A stretch of DNA of 64,000 nt from Mycoplasmopsis bovigenitalium (GCF_900660525.1 NZ_LR214970.1:777513-841512), one strand, 5' to 3'; positions 42,811-52,564 are shown, counted from the stretch's first letter. Notes: a model not told the origin generated them from the letters alone. A program made the numbers and translations.

Positions 42811-42950
42811 TGTAATTAAGATTCACAATGAAATTTACCCATAGGCATATAAATAAATCGTTTTGGTAATTTTTATATATACAAACTGGGAAAAATAAAC
42901 GATTATTTTATTGCTTTTCTTATTATACTTTCCCACTTAAGTATAAAAAT
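42811..42950 (+). ncRNA. Structured repeat element, copy A
   Basis: In order: TGTAATTAAG; hairpin 1 with AAATTTACC (42831-42839) pairing to GGTAATTT (42865-42872) with one bulge and the loop core TATAAATAA (42848-42856); then AAACTGGGAAA; an AT-rich loop of about 35 bases; and TTTCCCA, which pairs perfectly with TGGGAAA (7 bp). It ends in CTTAAGTATAAAAAT. Nearly identical to copy D. Confidence 0.6.
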
Positions 42951-43073
42951 ATGAGCCGGTTGTAGATAATAAATTTGTTTTATTGAAATACAAATTTTAA
43001 CTTTTTAGCTATGCATATCAAACCAAAGCTTATTTTAAATTTCAAGATTATTTATAATTGTTATATTTGAAAA

Positions 43074-43215
43074 TGTAATTAATACGAAATGGGAAATTGA
43101 CTAAAATTACTATAAATAAGGATTATTAGTGATTTTTGCTGCTTAAAAGCGGGAAACTTTATATATAAATATTTCATTTAGTTTTATCCCGCCTTTCCCA
43201 CTTAAGTATAAAAAT
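43074..43215 (+). ncRNA. Structured repeat element, copy B
   Basis: Same order of parts as copy A with diverged sequence. Hairpin 1 uses AAATTGACT (43094-43102) and AGTGATTT (43128-43135), so ACC/GGT of copy A has become ACT/AGT with pairing kept. The loop core is TATAAATAAG (43111-43120). Hairpin 2 uses CGGGAAA with TTTCCCA, or alternatively GCGGGA (43149-43154) with TCCCGC (43187-43192). It ends in CTTAAGTATAAAAAT. Confidence 0.6.
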
Positions 43216-43251
43216 TTCGATTATGATAAACATTAATATTTATTCAAAAAA

Positions 43252-43411
43252 TGTAATTAATTTTAGTACCAAAAAATTTGTAAACAGCTATAAATAAGAG
43301 TAATTGGTAAATTCCTTATTTTGAAACTGGGAAACGAATCTATAGAAAAACTATATAAAATATAAATTTTATTTTAGTATACATGTGTTAGTTTCCCACT
43401 TAAGTATAAAA
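43252..43411 (+). ncRNA. Structured repeat element, copy C
   Basis: TGTAATTAA at 43252-43260; hairpin 1 from AATTTGT (43275-43281) with GTAAATT (43307-43313), using G-U pairs; loop core TATAAATAAG (43289-43298); GAAACTGGGAAAC; then GTTTCCCA, which pairs with TGGGAAAC over 8 bp. It ends in CTTAAGTATAAAA. Confidence 0.58.
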
Positions 43412-43529
43412 TTTTGCTAAATTTATAAGACAAAATATATGTTTACCGACCAACACATTTTTAATTGGTTAATATGGTTAAAATGTTCGTCTTACAAAAT
43501 AAATAATTTGCAAAATATAGTTCAAAAAT

Positions 43530-43669
43530 TGTAATTAAGATTCACAATGAAATTTACCAATATGCGTATAAATAAATCGTTTTGGTAATTTTTATATATA
43601 CAAACTGGGAAAAATAAATGATTATTTTATTACCTTTCTTATTCTACTTTCCCACTTAAGTATAAAAAT
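43530..43669 (+). ncRNA. Structured repeat element, copy D
   Basis: Nearly identical to copy A along its ~140 bases, so one of the two is a recent duplicate. Hairpin 1 pairs AAATTTACC (43550-43558) with GGTAATTT (43584-43591) around TATAAATAA (43567-43575). Hairpin 2 pairs TGGGAAA (43606-43612) with TTTCCCA (43648-43654). Confidence 0.6.
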
Positions 43670-43868
43670 ATAAGCAAAATTAATTCTCAAGTGAGTGGTC
43701 AAATCTAGAGTAAAAAAGCTCATTGTTTATTATTAATCAACTTTATATTCGCCATTATTTATTTTATATGACGCTGGACGCAAATTACAAATAGTTTACT
43801 TTGTGGAATTTTTATTTTTTTATATCACAAATTGGCTTGATTGGCAAAATAAACAATGCATATTTGTA

Positions 43869-43874
43869 TATAAT
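43869..43874 (+). promoter_or_regulatory. -10 box of the lipoylation/sirtuin operon (leaderless start)
   Basis: TATAAT lies 7 bases before the ATG at 43882 with no Shine-Dalgarno. It is the likely promoter of the five-gene operon ending at 48287. Confidence 0.6.
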
Positions 43875-43881
43875 AGCAATC

Positions 43882-44885
43882 ATGAAGATAAGCGTATTAG
43901 AGCATGGTGTTTTAACCGAAAAAAACGGATACAAAAAAGCCTATAAAAATCTAGAAAATTTGTGTAAATTTGCAGAAGATTTAGGTTTCTATTCATTTTG
44001 AATTAGTGAACAGCATGACGTAAATTCACTGGTGATTACTAATCCGCTTATTCTTCTAAATCATTTAGCAAATAAAACTAAAAAAATTCACATTGGTTGC
44101 GGTGGAATAATGTTAAAACATTATCAACCATTTTCTATTGCAGAGCAAATAAACACATTGAATTTATTGCATGAAAATAGGTTTATTTTTGGTTTTGGAA
44201 GCAACGCTTCAACACCAAAAATAACAAAATTATTGAAAAGTAATCAATCAAATTCAAGTTTTTACCAAAAAATGATTGAAACAATCGATTTTGTCAATAA
44301 CACAAAAAACCTTAATGTTAAAGTAAACCCGCATATTGAACAAAAAATAAATCCAGTTATGTTGATAACTAGTGAACAAAGTGCAATATTCGCCGCTGAA
44401 AATAAGTTCAAAATTATTTATGGTTGATTTTTACAACCAATAAAAACCTATGCAAAGACAGTTATTCAAACATACATTGATGTATATCAAAAAAAATGGG
44501 GATTTATGCCTCAAGATATAGGTATCAGTGTAAATGTTGTTGCTGGGAAAATAACAAAGTTATTGAAGACAATAGAAAAGCTTTAGCTCTCTTTAGAATG
44601 GGGCAAAATGATTGAAATGAATTTGAGATTTTTCCATCAGGCAATGAGTTAAATAATTACTCATTTAAACCCGAGCAAAAATCAATTTTTGAAAGATTTT
44701 ATTCAAACATTTTTACAATCAAAAATGAGTTAGATGTTAAAAAAATTGATCAATTATGCGAAGAATTAAAAATTCAACATTTAATCATTATGCCGACTAT
44801 GGCCAATGTGCAAGACCGCAAAATTGCTTTAAAAAATGTAGCAAATTACTACAAATTGGGAGATAAACATGAAAAAAATAGTTAA
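43882..44885 (+). pseudogene. LLM-class flavin-dependent oxidoreductase (luciferase-like), frameshifted
   Basis: About 334 aa in two frames. The first frame gives a bacterial-luciferase-like fold: MKISVLEHGVL, FWISEQHDV, HIGCGGIMLKHYQPFSIAEQ and FIFGFGSNAS, and it ends in TAG at 44584-44586 after ISVNVVAGK. The next frame continues with ENNKVIEDNRKALALF, then DWNEFEIFPSGNE, to TAA at 44883-44885. One extra base at the GGG of 44545-44547 would join them. The 3' end overlaps the gcvH start by 17 bases. It heads the GcvH-L/sirtuin/lipoate ligase operon, where such flavin enzymes are a known companion, probably in redox chemistry of the lipoyl group. It may be recently inactivated or the break may be a sequencing error. 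Confidence 0.78.
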
Positions 44886-45213
44886 ATATTTAATTGTTGA
44901 AAAATTAGAAAACAAAAACCAATACTATTTAAGAATGACACCTGAAATGCAAGATGACATTGGTACAGTTGGCCATATTCAATTTAGAAACACTGATAAA
45001 TCAATGCTTAAGGAAAATGACGAATTCATGGCTTTTGAGGCATCAAAAGCTATACTAACATTAAAAATGCCTTTTGATGCCAAAGTTGTTGAATGAAACA
45101 ATGCAGCACTTGCAAAACCTTCTTTAGTTTCTTCACATAAAGATTCAGAAAACTGAATTATGATTATTAGCGATATTGACCCAGAAATTTTAGCTAATCT
45201 TGAAGATTTTTAA
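44869..45213 (+). CDS. Glycine cleavage H-like protein (GcvH-L)
   Basis: This 114-aa lipoyl-carrier protein has the lipoyl domain with the modified lysine in FEASKAILTLKMPFDAKVVE, where canonical GcvH has ESVKA. No other glycine cleavage genes are in the window. In the class M sirtuin operons of firmicutes and mycoplasmas this GcvH-like protein is lipoylated by LplA2 and ADP-ribosylated by the sirtuin. The sirtuin gene starts 2 bases after this stop, consistent with that partnership. Two UGA codons near the C-terminus encode Trp. Confidence 0.88.
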
Positions 45214-45215
45214 TT

Positions 45216-46085
45216 ATGAATAAAGAATTTAACGCAAAGAAACTAAATAATTTAATATCACAAGCAGATGCTATAGTACTTGGAATTGGTTCGGGAATGA
45301 CGGCTGCTGATGGTATAGGTTATACTGGCAAGCGTTTTCAAGAAAACTTTAGTGATTTTATAAAAGCTTTTGGCTTTTTAGATATGCTTCAAGCTAGTGT
45401 TTATCATTTTGACGATATTCAAAATTATTGAGCATTTCATTCTAGATTTATGAAACTTAATTACTTTGACCAACAGCCTAGTCAAAGTTTCATAAATCTA
45501 AAACAATATTTAGCAGACAAAAATTATTTTATTATTACCACTAATTCAGATAATGCTTTAGAGGCGGCGGAATTTGACGAACAAAAAATATTTTATATTC
45601 AAGGCAAATATAATTTATTACAGTGCGAAAAAATGTGTCATAACCAACGTTATTCAAATGATGCTGCAGTTTATCAAATGATTGAAAAACAAACTAACAT
45701 GAAAGTTCCTTTAGATTTAATTCCGCGTTGTCCTAAGTGCAATTCTTTTCTTGAAGTTAATAAAAGACTTAAAGAAAAAGGTATGGTTGAAGACCAACAA
45801 TTTTTTGATGAAAAAGCCCGTTATGAAGCATTTATTAAAAAATATAAAGATAAAAAAATCTTGTTTTGAGAAATTGGTGTTGGTTATTCAACGCCAATGT
45901 TAATCAAGCATCCATTCTGATTAATGACTGAACAAATCCCAAAAGCTCAATATTTAGCAATGAATAATAGAGTTTACCGCCTGCCACAACAAATCAGATC
46001 AAAAACAATAGTTGAAACTAATGATATTAAAGACTCAATAGCTTCATTATTGGAGGTTAAAAATGATATTAATAGAACCAATTAG
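45216..46085 (+). CDS. Class M sirtuin (SirTM), protein ADP-ribosyltransferase
   Basis: This 289-aa sirtuin has the NAD-binding GIGSGMTAADG (residues 23-33), TTNSDN at 108-113 where classical sirtuins have TQNID, and IQG with Gln129 at the position of the catalytic deacetylase histidine (HG). A zinc ribbon is present (Cys137, Cys141, Cys172, Cys175). The His-to-Gln change and the operon context are those of class M sirtuins, which ADP-ribosylate lipoylated GcvH-L instead of deacetylating, in response to oxidative stress. The usual macrodomain hydrolase partner is not found here. It is followed by lplA with a 23-base overlap. Three UGA codons encode Trp. Confidence 0.9.
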
Positions 46086-47100
46086 AAATGGAAAATACGT
46101 CAAAGACGGCGCATATTGATTAGCAATTCAAGTATGAGCATTAAATCATTTACGTGTTGATGAAACAATAGTTTTTCCAACAGTTGCTGACCCTCATATT
46201 CAAATTGGATACTTCCAAAACCCTGAAGTTGAAATCAACTTCAATTATTTGAAGGAAAAAAACTTACAAGTTGTTCGTAGAGACACTGGTGGTGGTGCAA
46301 TTTATATTGACTCAAATTCAGTTAATGTTTGTTATTTAATGCCTTATAAAGATAATGAAAGTATTATTGGCAATTTTGCTAAGTTTTATGAACCAATTAT
46401 CAAAATATTAAAAGATTTGGGAGCTAAAAATATTGCACAAACTGGCAAAAATGACTTAACAATAGATGGGCGTAAAGTTTCAGGCGCCGCCATGATGCTA
46501 ATCAATAATGTAATTTATGGTGGAAATTCAATTCTTTATAATGTTGATTACGATGCCATGTCACAAGTTTTAAATCCAAATCAAAAAAAAATTCAATCAC
46601 AAGGCATTAAATCAGTACGCCAAAGAGTTGCTGGATTAAGCGAATATTTTGACGAACCATACAGAAATTTAGATATTTTTGAATTCAAAGATTTAATCAT
46701 AAAACGTTTATTTAATACTGACGATTTAAACTCAATTAAACGTTATGTTATGAGTGAAGAAGATTGACTACAAGTTGATGAATTGATTGAGACAAAATAC
46801 AAAAATTGAGATTGAACATATGGAAAAAGCCCTCGTTATGAATACAATCGCGATGCGCGATTGTCAATTGGTACAATCAACTTTTCATTGTCAATTAATA
46901 ATCAACGCATTGAAAAAATAAAAATAAGTGGCGACTTTTTCCCACGTAACAATATTGAGACACTTGAAAAAGATTTAATTGGTACAAAAATGACTTATAA
47001 CGATTTGCTAAATACACTTAAAAATGCTGATTTGCAATCTTATTTCTTTACAGTAGTTAGTCCCGAAGAAGTTGCAAAAATAATTCTTGATGAGGAATAA
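46063..47100 (+). CDS. lplA: Lipoate-protein ligase
   Basis: This 345-aa ligase attaches lipoate via lipoyl-AMP to a lysine of lipoyl domains. The N-terminal catalytic domain has VVRRDTGGGAIYID and the lysine motif GKNDLTIDGRKVSGAAM, and the C-terminal accessory domain (about residue 250 on) includes SIGTINFSLSINNQRIEKIK. It starts inside the sirtuin gene with a clear GGAGG Shine-Dalgarno 7 bases upstream. Its stop overlaps the next gene (TAATG). In this operon it is the candidate LplA2 that lipoylates the GcvH-like protein. Confidence 0.93.
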
Positions 47101-48287
47101 TGAATAAATATAAACCATTATTTGAACCTTTCAAATTAGGTAAACACACTCTTTCAAATCGCTTTGTTTTGTCTCCGATGACTCTTTCATTAACAACTAT
47201 TGATGGCAAAATGACTTCACAAGAAGCAAATTATGCATTAAGAAGGGCCAACAGTGCGCCAATAGCAATTACAGGAGCAGCATATATTGATGAATTTGGC
47301 CAACTTTTTGAATATGGTTATAGCGCTAAAGACGACAATGATATTGAGTCACTAAAAGTTTTGGCGAATGCTATGAAGGCTAATGGTAATCTTGCAATTT
47401 TGCAACTTGGCCATGCTGGCAAATTTTCACAAGCTAGTCTAAAAAAATATGGCCATTTATATGGTCCAAGTTATGAAAAAAATCATTTCCCATTTGAACA
47501 TGAAGTTTTTGAACTCACTTATAAACAAATCAAAGAAATCATTGAATCTTATGCAAATGCAACATTAAGAGCAATCAAAGCAGGTTTTGATGGTGTTGAA
47601 ATTTCAATGGCTCAAAGACTCCTTATTCAAACATTTTTCAGTAAAATTGTCAATAAAAGACATGATTTATACGGAATTGATACATTTGAAAATCGTTCTC
47701 GTTTATGTATTGAAGTTGTTGAATCAATAAGAAATGTAATTGAAATTCATGCTCCAGAAGGATTTATTTTTGGCTTTAGAGCTACACCCGAAGAAACTTA
47801 TGGAGCTGAATTAGGTTATTCAATTGAAGAATTTTGCCAATTGATTGATTTAACAATTGAAAAAGGAAAAATTAATTACCTAGCAATTGCTAGTTGAGGA
47901 CACGATATTTATCTAAATAAAGTTCGTTCTGAATGCAAATTTAAAGGCCAATTAATAAATAAAGTTGTTTATGATCATTTTAAAAATAGATTGCCAATAA
48001 TTTCTTCGGGTGGAATCAATACGCCTGATAAATGTCTACAAGCTCTTGAGAATTGTGATTTAGTAGGCTTAAGTTCAGTGTTTGTAGCGGACCCTGATTT
48101 TGTTCATAAAATCAAAGCGGGAGAAATTGAAAAAATTAATTTAGCAATTAAGCCTGAACAACTAGATGATTTAGCTATCCCAAAAGATTCATTTAAAGGA
48201 ATTGTTAATATGTTTAGTTACTGCGAAACAATCCCTGATAAAGCAATGAAGACGCTAACTGATAACTCTTTGCAAAATAAAAGTTAA
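47100..48287 (+). CDS. Old-Yellow-Enzyme-like NADH:flavin oxidoreductase
   Basis: This 395-aa TIM-barrel flavoprotein starts with LFEPFKLGKHTLSNRFVLSP and MTL, the FMN-binding start of the OYE family. LAILQLGHAGKFSQ and LPIISSGGINTPDKCLQALE (phosphate-binding end) follow. The substrate-binding region reads GFDGVEISMAQRLLIQTFFS, where classical OYE has GFDGVEIHGAHGYL, so the His pair that orients the substrate is replaced. Activity on typical enones is therefore doubtful. It is the last gene of the lipoylation/sirtuin operon, coupled to lplA by TAATG and followed by a terminator. Confidence 0.9.
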
Positions 48288-48296
48288 TAATAATTT

Positions 48297-48333
48297 AAAC
48301 GAATAGGCAATAAACAAGTCTATTCGTTTTTTT
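48297..48333 (+). terminator. Rho-independent terminator of the lipoylation/sirtuin operon
   Basis: The stem AAACGAATAG/CTATTCGTTT is followed by seven T, 10 bases after the last stop of the operon. Confidence 0.85.
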
Positions 48334-48409
48334 ACCAAAACTATTCAAATATCAATAGTATATACATCAAATATGCATGCTTATTAAATGATTTTTTTAT
48401 GATTTTGTG

Positions 48410-48434
48410 AATAAAAAACTAAGCAACGCTTAGT
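48410..48434 (-). terminator. Terminator of msrB
   Basis: On the minus strand the stem ACTAAGC/GCTTAGT with loop G-T-T-type is followed by TTTTTTATT, just after the msrB stop. Confidence 0.75.
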
Positions 48435-48445
48435 ATTTGTCCAAA

Positions 48446-48880
48446 TTAATTATTGTCTAATATTTTCTTGAATTTACCTAAACCATTTTGCTCAAGTTCA
48501 ACATAAGGTATAAATTTCAAAGAAGCTGAATTAATACAGTATCTCAATCCCCCTTTTGATTTAGGCCCATCGTGAAACACATGTCTTAAATGAGAATCTG
48601 CATTTGAACTTTTAACCTCTGTTCTTAGCATATTGTGCGATGTGTCTTCTTTTTCGATAATTAAACTATCGTCAATAGGTTTACTAAATGCTGGTCAACC
48701 GCAACCTGAATCAAATTTTTCTGTTGATAAAAATAGCGGTGTGCCATCAACAATGTCAACATAAACACCTTTTTCAAAGTGTTCATCGTATTCATTATCA
48801 AATGGTCTTTCCGTATAACCTTCTTGAGTGACCTTGTATTGCAACTCAGTTAAATGACTTAAATCTCTTTTATTTTTCAT
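48446..48880 (-). CDS. msrB: Peptide-methionine (R)-S-oxide reductase
   Basis: This 144-aa enzyme reduces methionine-R-sulfoxide in oxidised proteins. GCGWPAFSKPI and the catalytic cysteine in [11 protein letters not shown] are present, with RHVFHDGP as in all MsrB proteins. The zinc-binding CxxC pairs found in many MsrB are absent. UGA codons give two Trp, one of them in the conserved GCGWPAF. The mRNA is probably leaderless: TATAAT (48892-48887) lies 6 bases before the ATG. Repair of oxidised methionine fits with the neighbouring redox-linked sirtuin operon. Confidence 0.94.
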
Positions 48881-48886
48881 AGGTGT

Positions 48887-48892
48887 ATTATA
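48887..48892 (-). promoter_or_regulatory. -10 box of msrB (leaderless start)
   Basis: TATAAT on the minus strand stands 6 bases before the ATG at 48880, with no Shine-Dalgarno. Confidence 0.55.
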
Positions 48893-49119
48893 CAACCATA
48901 ACACTATAATTACCAAAGTAAAAACAAATAAAAATAATTAAAATTTTTGACCAAAATCAATATTAAAACAATTGAAGAAATCAAATTTATAAAATTAATT
49001 TCACATTCAGTAAATCAAATATGAAAAAGTTTATTCAAAGTAGAAATTTTGCTACATATTTTCTCAAAAGTTAATATTAATACATTTTAAAAGTAAAATT
49101 TAATTACTAGGAAGTATTT

Positions 49120-50400
49120 ATGAAAAGAAAATTGTTAATTACAGGTATTGCACTAATGTCGCCAATATTTGCGGTTTCATGCAACAAAAACCAACCTCAA
49201 TATGAGAAAGATGAAGTTTTAAATCATAAATTAATAGATAGAATAGATAGATATATATCTTTACCAACTAATACAGCATGATTTTCACCCGAAAATAAAA
49301 AATTACTATATGAGTTTTCAAATGTAATGGATGAATTTAAAATCGCTGAAGATAGTCTGTCAAGTAATCAAACAGGACATTTTCAAGAGGATAAATTAGG
49401 ACTTATTAAAGAAACTCGCGAAAAGGTTTCATCAATAATACGAAAACAAACTTATGATTTTAAAGATTTAATTAAACCTAAAAATGAAGAATTTAATATT
49501 AACCAAGAAAAATTTGCTGAATATTTACAATATTTAATTGCAACCTACAAAGAATATATACAAATTATAAAAAATAATGCCGTTTTCTTAACTGAGCATT
49601 CATTTGAAAAAGAATTGCCATCAAATGTAAAGAAAATGCAGAATTTTGACATAATCGCGCCAGTCAACAAAAAATACAAAGAATTGAAGGCAAAAAAAGC
49701 ACATTTATCTAGGGAATATGGCTTTTCACTAGAAATTTTAAATATTTTAAAGGCTAACGACAATTCACAGCAAAGTTTTAACAATTGAAAAAACACTTAT
49801 AATGCTTTTGTAAATGTAAAAAAATTAAATTATAAATTTGGTTCCACACATTTAAGTTCATACGCACCAATTTATATAGGGGAAAATCCAAATCCCGACA
49901 CTTTTAAGGTTGATAATGTTGAACTCTATCAAAATGAAAATACATATTTACAATTTGATATGGAAGAATTCAACAAAGATTTTAATTATTTTATCTATAC
50001 AACAAAAAGCGATGATGGAAATGCTCAAAATATAATAATTGCAAAAGTTCCTAAATTAATTCGCTATGGTTCTTTTGAATACAGGGATTGATTTATTTTA
50101 AAAAATTCAAGCACCAAAAACAAAAAGATATTAAATTTAAATAAATTTTTTAAGGATGTAAATAACCAGTTTTGGATAATTAATAGTTATGACTTGCAAA
50201 ATAAATATCATAAAGTAAACACATTTGAATCTGTTTATCAAGTTATTTTCGATCGGTTTAAATCAAATGATGTTAAAGGCTTCTTCTTTGATATTGACAA
50301 TATTCAAATAAAACATTTAGATAAAGAACTTATTGAGTGATACAGAGATACTCCAAAGAGAGAATATTATCCAACAAAAATAGTCGACGAGGGTAAATAA
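49120..50400 (+). CDS. Lipoprotein partner of the S8 peptidase
   Basis: This 426-aa protein has an N-terminal signal MKRKLLITGIALMSPIFAVSC ending in a lipobox cysteine (residue 20), so it is a membrane-anchored surface lipoprotein. The first ~200 residues are helical and charged, the remainder mixed. I recognise no domain. Three UGA codons encode Trp. It has a Shine-Dalgarno (TAGGAAG) and its stop lies 25 bases before the first ATG of the peptidase gene, whose signal-like region begins at once. Pairing of a lipoprotein with a subtilisin-like peptidase recurs in mycoplasmas, so a joint surface proteolysis role is inferred. Confidence 0.85.
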
Positions 50401-50425
50401 TAAAAAAATACTAAAATTAGCTGTA

Positions 50426-52459
50426 ATGACATTACCAATAATGGTGGTTTCTGCACACGTAAGAGTTGATAATGATATTGTTGCTAAGGATGGTGTATCT
50501 GACAATATAATTAGTTCGCCATTAGATTTGCCGGATAAAGATTATGAATATTTACAAAATATGTATGATTTTTATTATCGCAAATTAAACATTCATGGCA
50601 GAGATTCTGATTCAAAAAATGAAGTTTATAACCGGGTTGGGATAGTAGAAACAAAAAGTTTGGAAACAAATTACTTATTCTTAAAGGATAAGACAAAAAT
50701 CAATATTAACCAGGTTACTGAAAAAACCAAATATGGTAACCATGGCTACGCGGTAACATCTATCATTGGAACTGATACGGGAATTAACAAAAATGCTTAT
50801 TTGTATTATGAGGATTTAAGTTCAACCAAGGAAAATGGAAATGATATCTTAGAAAAGATTAAAAAGTTGCATGAAAATCACGGAATTAAGTTAATTAATT
50901 TAAGCTTAGGGTGAGGTTATAACCCATTAGGAATTCTAATACCTAATGAATTACCTTCTATAAACAAAGAGAGCAATTTAGAAGAAATAGGAAGGTGAGA
51001 TACCTACATGTTTTTAACTGTTGGCAAGCTTATGTCTTTTTATCATTATTTAAATAACAAGGAATATAAAAAAAGATGTAGATGGCATATTTGAAAAAAC
51101 ATTTGATGAAGTTGGCCAATATGCATTGAAGAATGATATTAAGATAGTAAAGTCAGGTGGAAATTTTAATAGTGCTAATTTATTTAAATTAATTAAACAG
51201 TTTGAAGAATATTGGAATAATATTGAAGGATCGAAGTGAACTTATTTTAAAGATAATCTATCTAATTTTCAAAAAATTATTAACGAAGATCCAATATTCA
51301 AGGATGATGAATATATATTCGAATTTCTTAATTCATACTTTAACAACAAAACATCTATAACTGTATCATCAGAAGATTCATTTGAAAATATGATTAATAA
51401 AATTTTAGCCGATAAAAATGAATTTATTAGTGTTGCGAACCAATGAACCGATATGGCTGCGAATAAAAATTTCATAAATGTTGCCGCAATAGAAGTAAAT
51501 AGAACACCAACTTATTTTTCATCATTTTCAGATATAAAAGCTGATCACAACCCATTAGTTTCAAACTATGGAGAAAGCCTTATAAAAGAAAATAAAGATT
51601 TCAGCTACAAAAATCCATTTCTCACAAAAGAATTTAAGGAAAAAATAGATTACTTGGCGGATTTTAGCGGAACAAGTAAAGCGGCGCCACTAGTAACAGG
51701 CATGCTTTCTTTACTGCAAAATAAATTAAAAAGAAATTTATCAATAGCCGAAGCCAAAACTCTGTTATCAGCAGAATCAGTGTACTCAAGCGTTAAAATA
51801 GAAAAATACCATATTACCCTAAGAATTTAACTGTTGAAGATTACGAAGTGTGGCGTCAAAATAAATCAAAATCGAAAACTGGTTTTGGTATTCCTGATTT
51901 GTATTATATGAATCTTGGTGCAAAAAGAGGCAAATTGCGTAATATACGCTTTAATAGATCTAGTTCTTCGATTACTAGTGGAGATGATCCATTAGAAAAA
52001 TTTATTTTAAAAGAACCAGAGACAATAGATATTGATAAAAATTTTAACCATTTAACACACACAATAACAATAACAACAAAGATTTCGTTCTTTGAATATT
52101 TGAAATTACACCACTATAAATTTGTTGAAGATACTGAATTATTTGATCCAGAAATCAATGATAAATACAACATTAATTCGTGGTTAACATATACTATGCC
52201 AGGACACTCAGGTCTTATAACAAGAAGAAGAAAAAGTTATTCAAAAACTTCTGATGTGGAAAAAGTTTATTATAAAAAACAAGATTATTTCGGAAAAGGA
52301 AAACTAACATTTAATATTTTGCTTAATGAACTAGTTTGGTACAATGATTGACTAACAAATAATCCAAATTATCAGGAATACAAAAAGTTTATTATAAAAG
52401 AATATGAAAAATATGTTAAAGAATACTTTGATGTTGCAACTTATGTAGATATTGATTAG
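50426..52459 (+). pseudogene. S8 (subtilisin-like) serine peptidase, two frameshifts
   Basis: A protein of about 680 aa can be read across three frames. Catalytic parts are the His in YGNHGYAVTSIIG and the Ser in FSGTSKAAPLVTG. The usual Asp position reads RVGIVETKS with Glu. The frame breaks at the seven-A run 51068-51074, and rejoins as DVDGIFEKTFDEVGQYAL. It breaks again at the five-A run 51802-51806, beyond which KIPYYPKNLTVEDYEVW and GFGIPDLYY follow. The first ATG (50426) falls in the middle of a likely signal peptide (KILKLAVMTLPIMVVSA), so the original start is also lost or non-standard. Either the gene has decayed or the assembly has indels. It follows the lipoprotein gene directly. 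Confidence 0.78.
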
Positions 52460-52491
52460 TTAAAATGTCTGCACAATAAATAAACGTTTAC

Positions 52492-52525
52492 AAAAAAAGT
52501 TAACACCCACTTGTTAACTTTTTTG
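52492..52525 (+). terminator. Rho-independent terminator after the S8 peptidase gene
   Basis: The stem AAAAAAGTTAACA/TGTTAACTTTTTT with loop CCCACT forms a strong hairpin that contains the T run in its 3' arm. Confidence 0.82.
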
Positions 52526-52564
52526 TTTACCTAATTTACAACGTAATACATATATTTTTTATGT

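Larger units (their letters stand above)
42535..43868. other. 1.3-kb non-coding region carrying four structured repeat elements
   Basis: No convincing protein gene occurs on either strand. The region holds repeat copies at 42811-42950, 43074-43215, 43252-43411 and 43530-43669, all in plus orientation. Between copies three and four, TAAGAC (43426-43431) can pair with GTCTTA (43489-43494) around ACCGACCAA and TTGGTT segments, a further possible fold. The rest is AT-rich spacer. Confidence 0.7.

Noticed and set aside
42811..43669. CRISPR-like array
   Set aside because: Repeat units are ~140-160 bases, diverged and internally structured, with uneven 37-119 base spacers, and no cas gene is near.
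48300..48445. Possible small gene between the sirtuin operon and msrB
   Set aside because: The interval is filled by the two convergent terminators and short AT-rich sequence.
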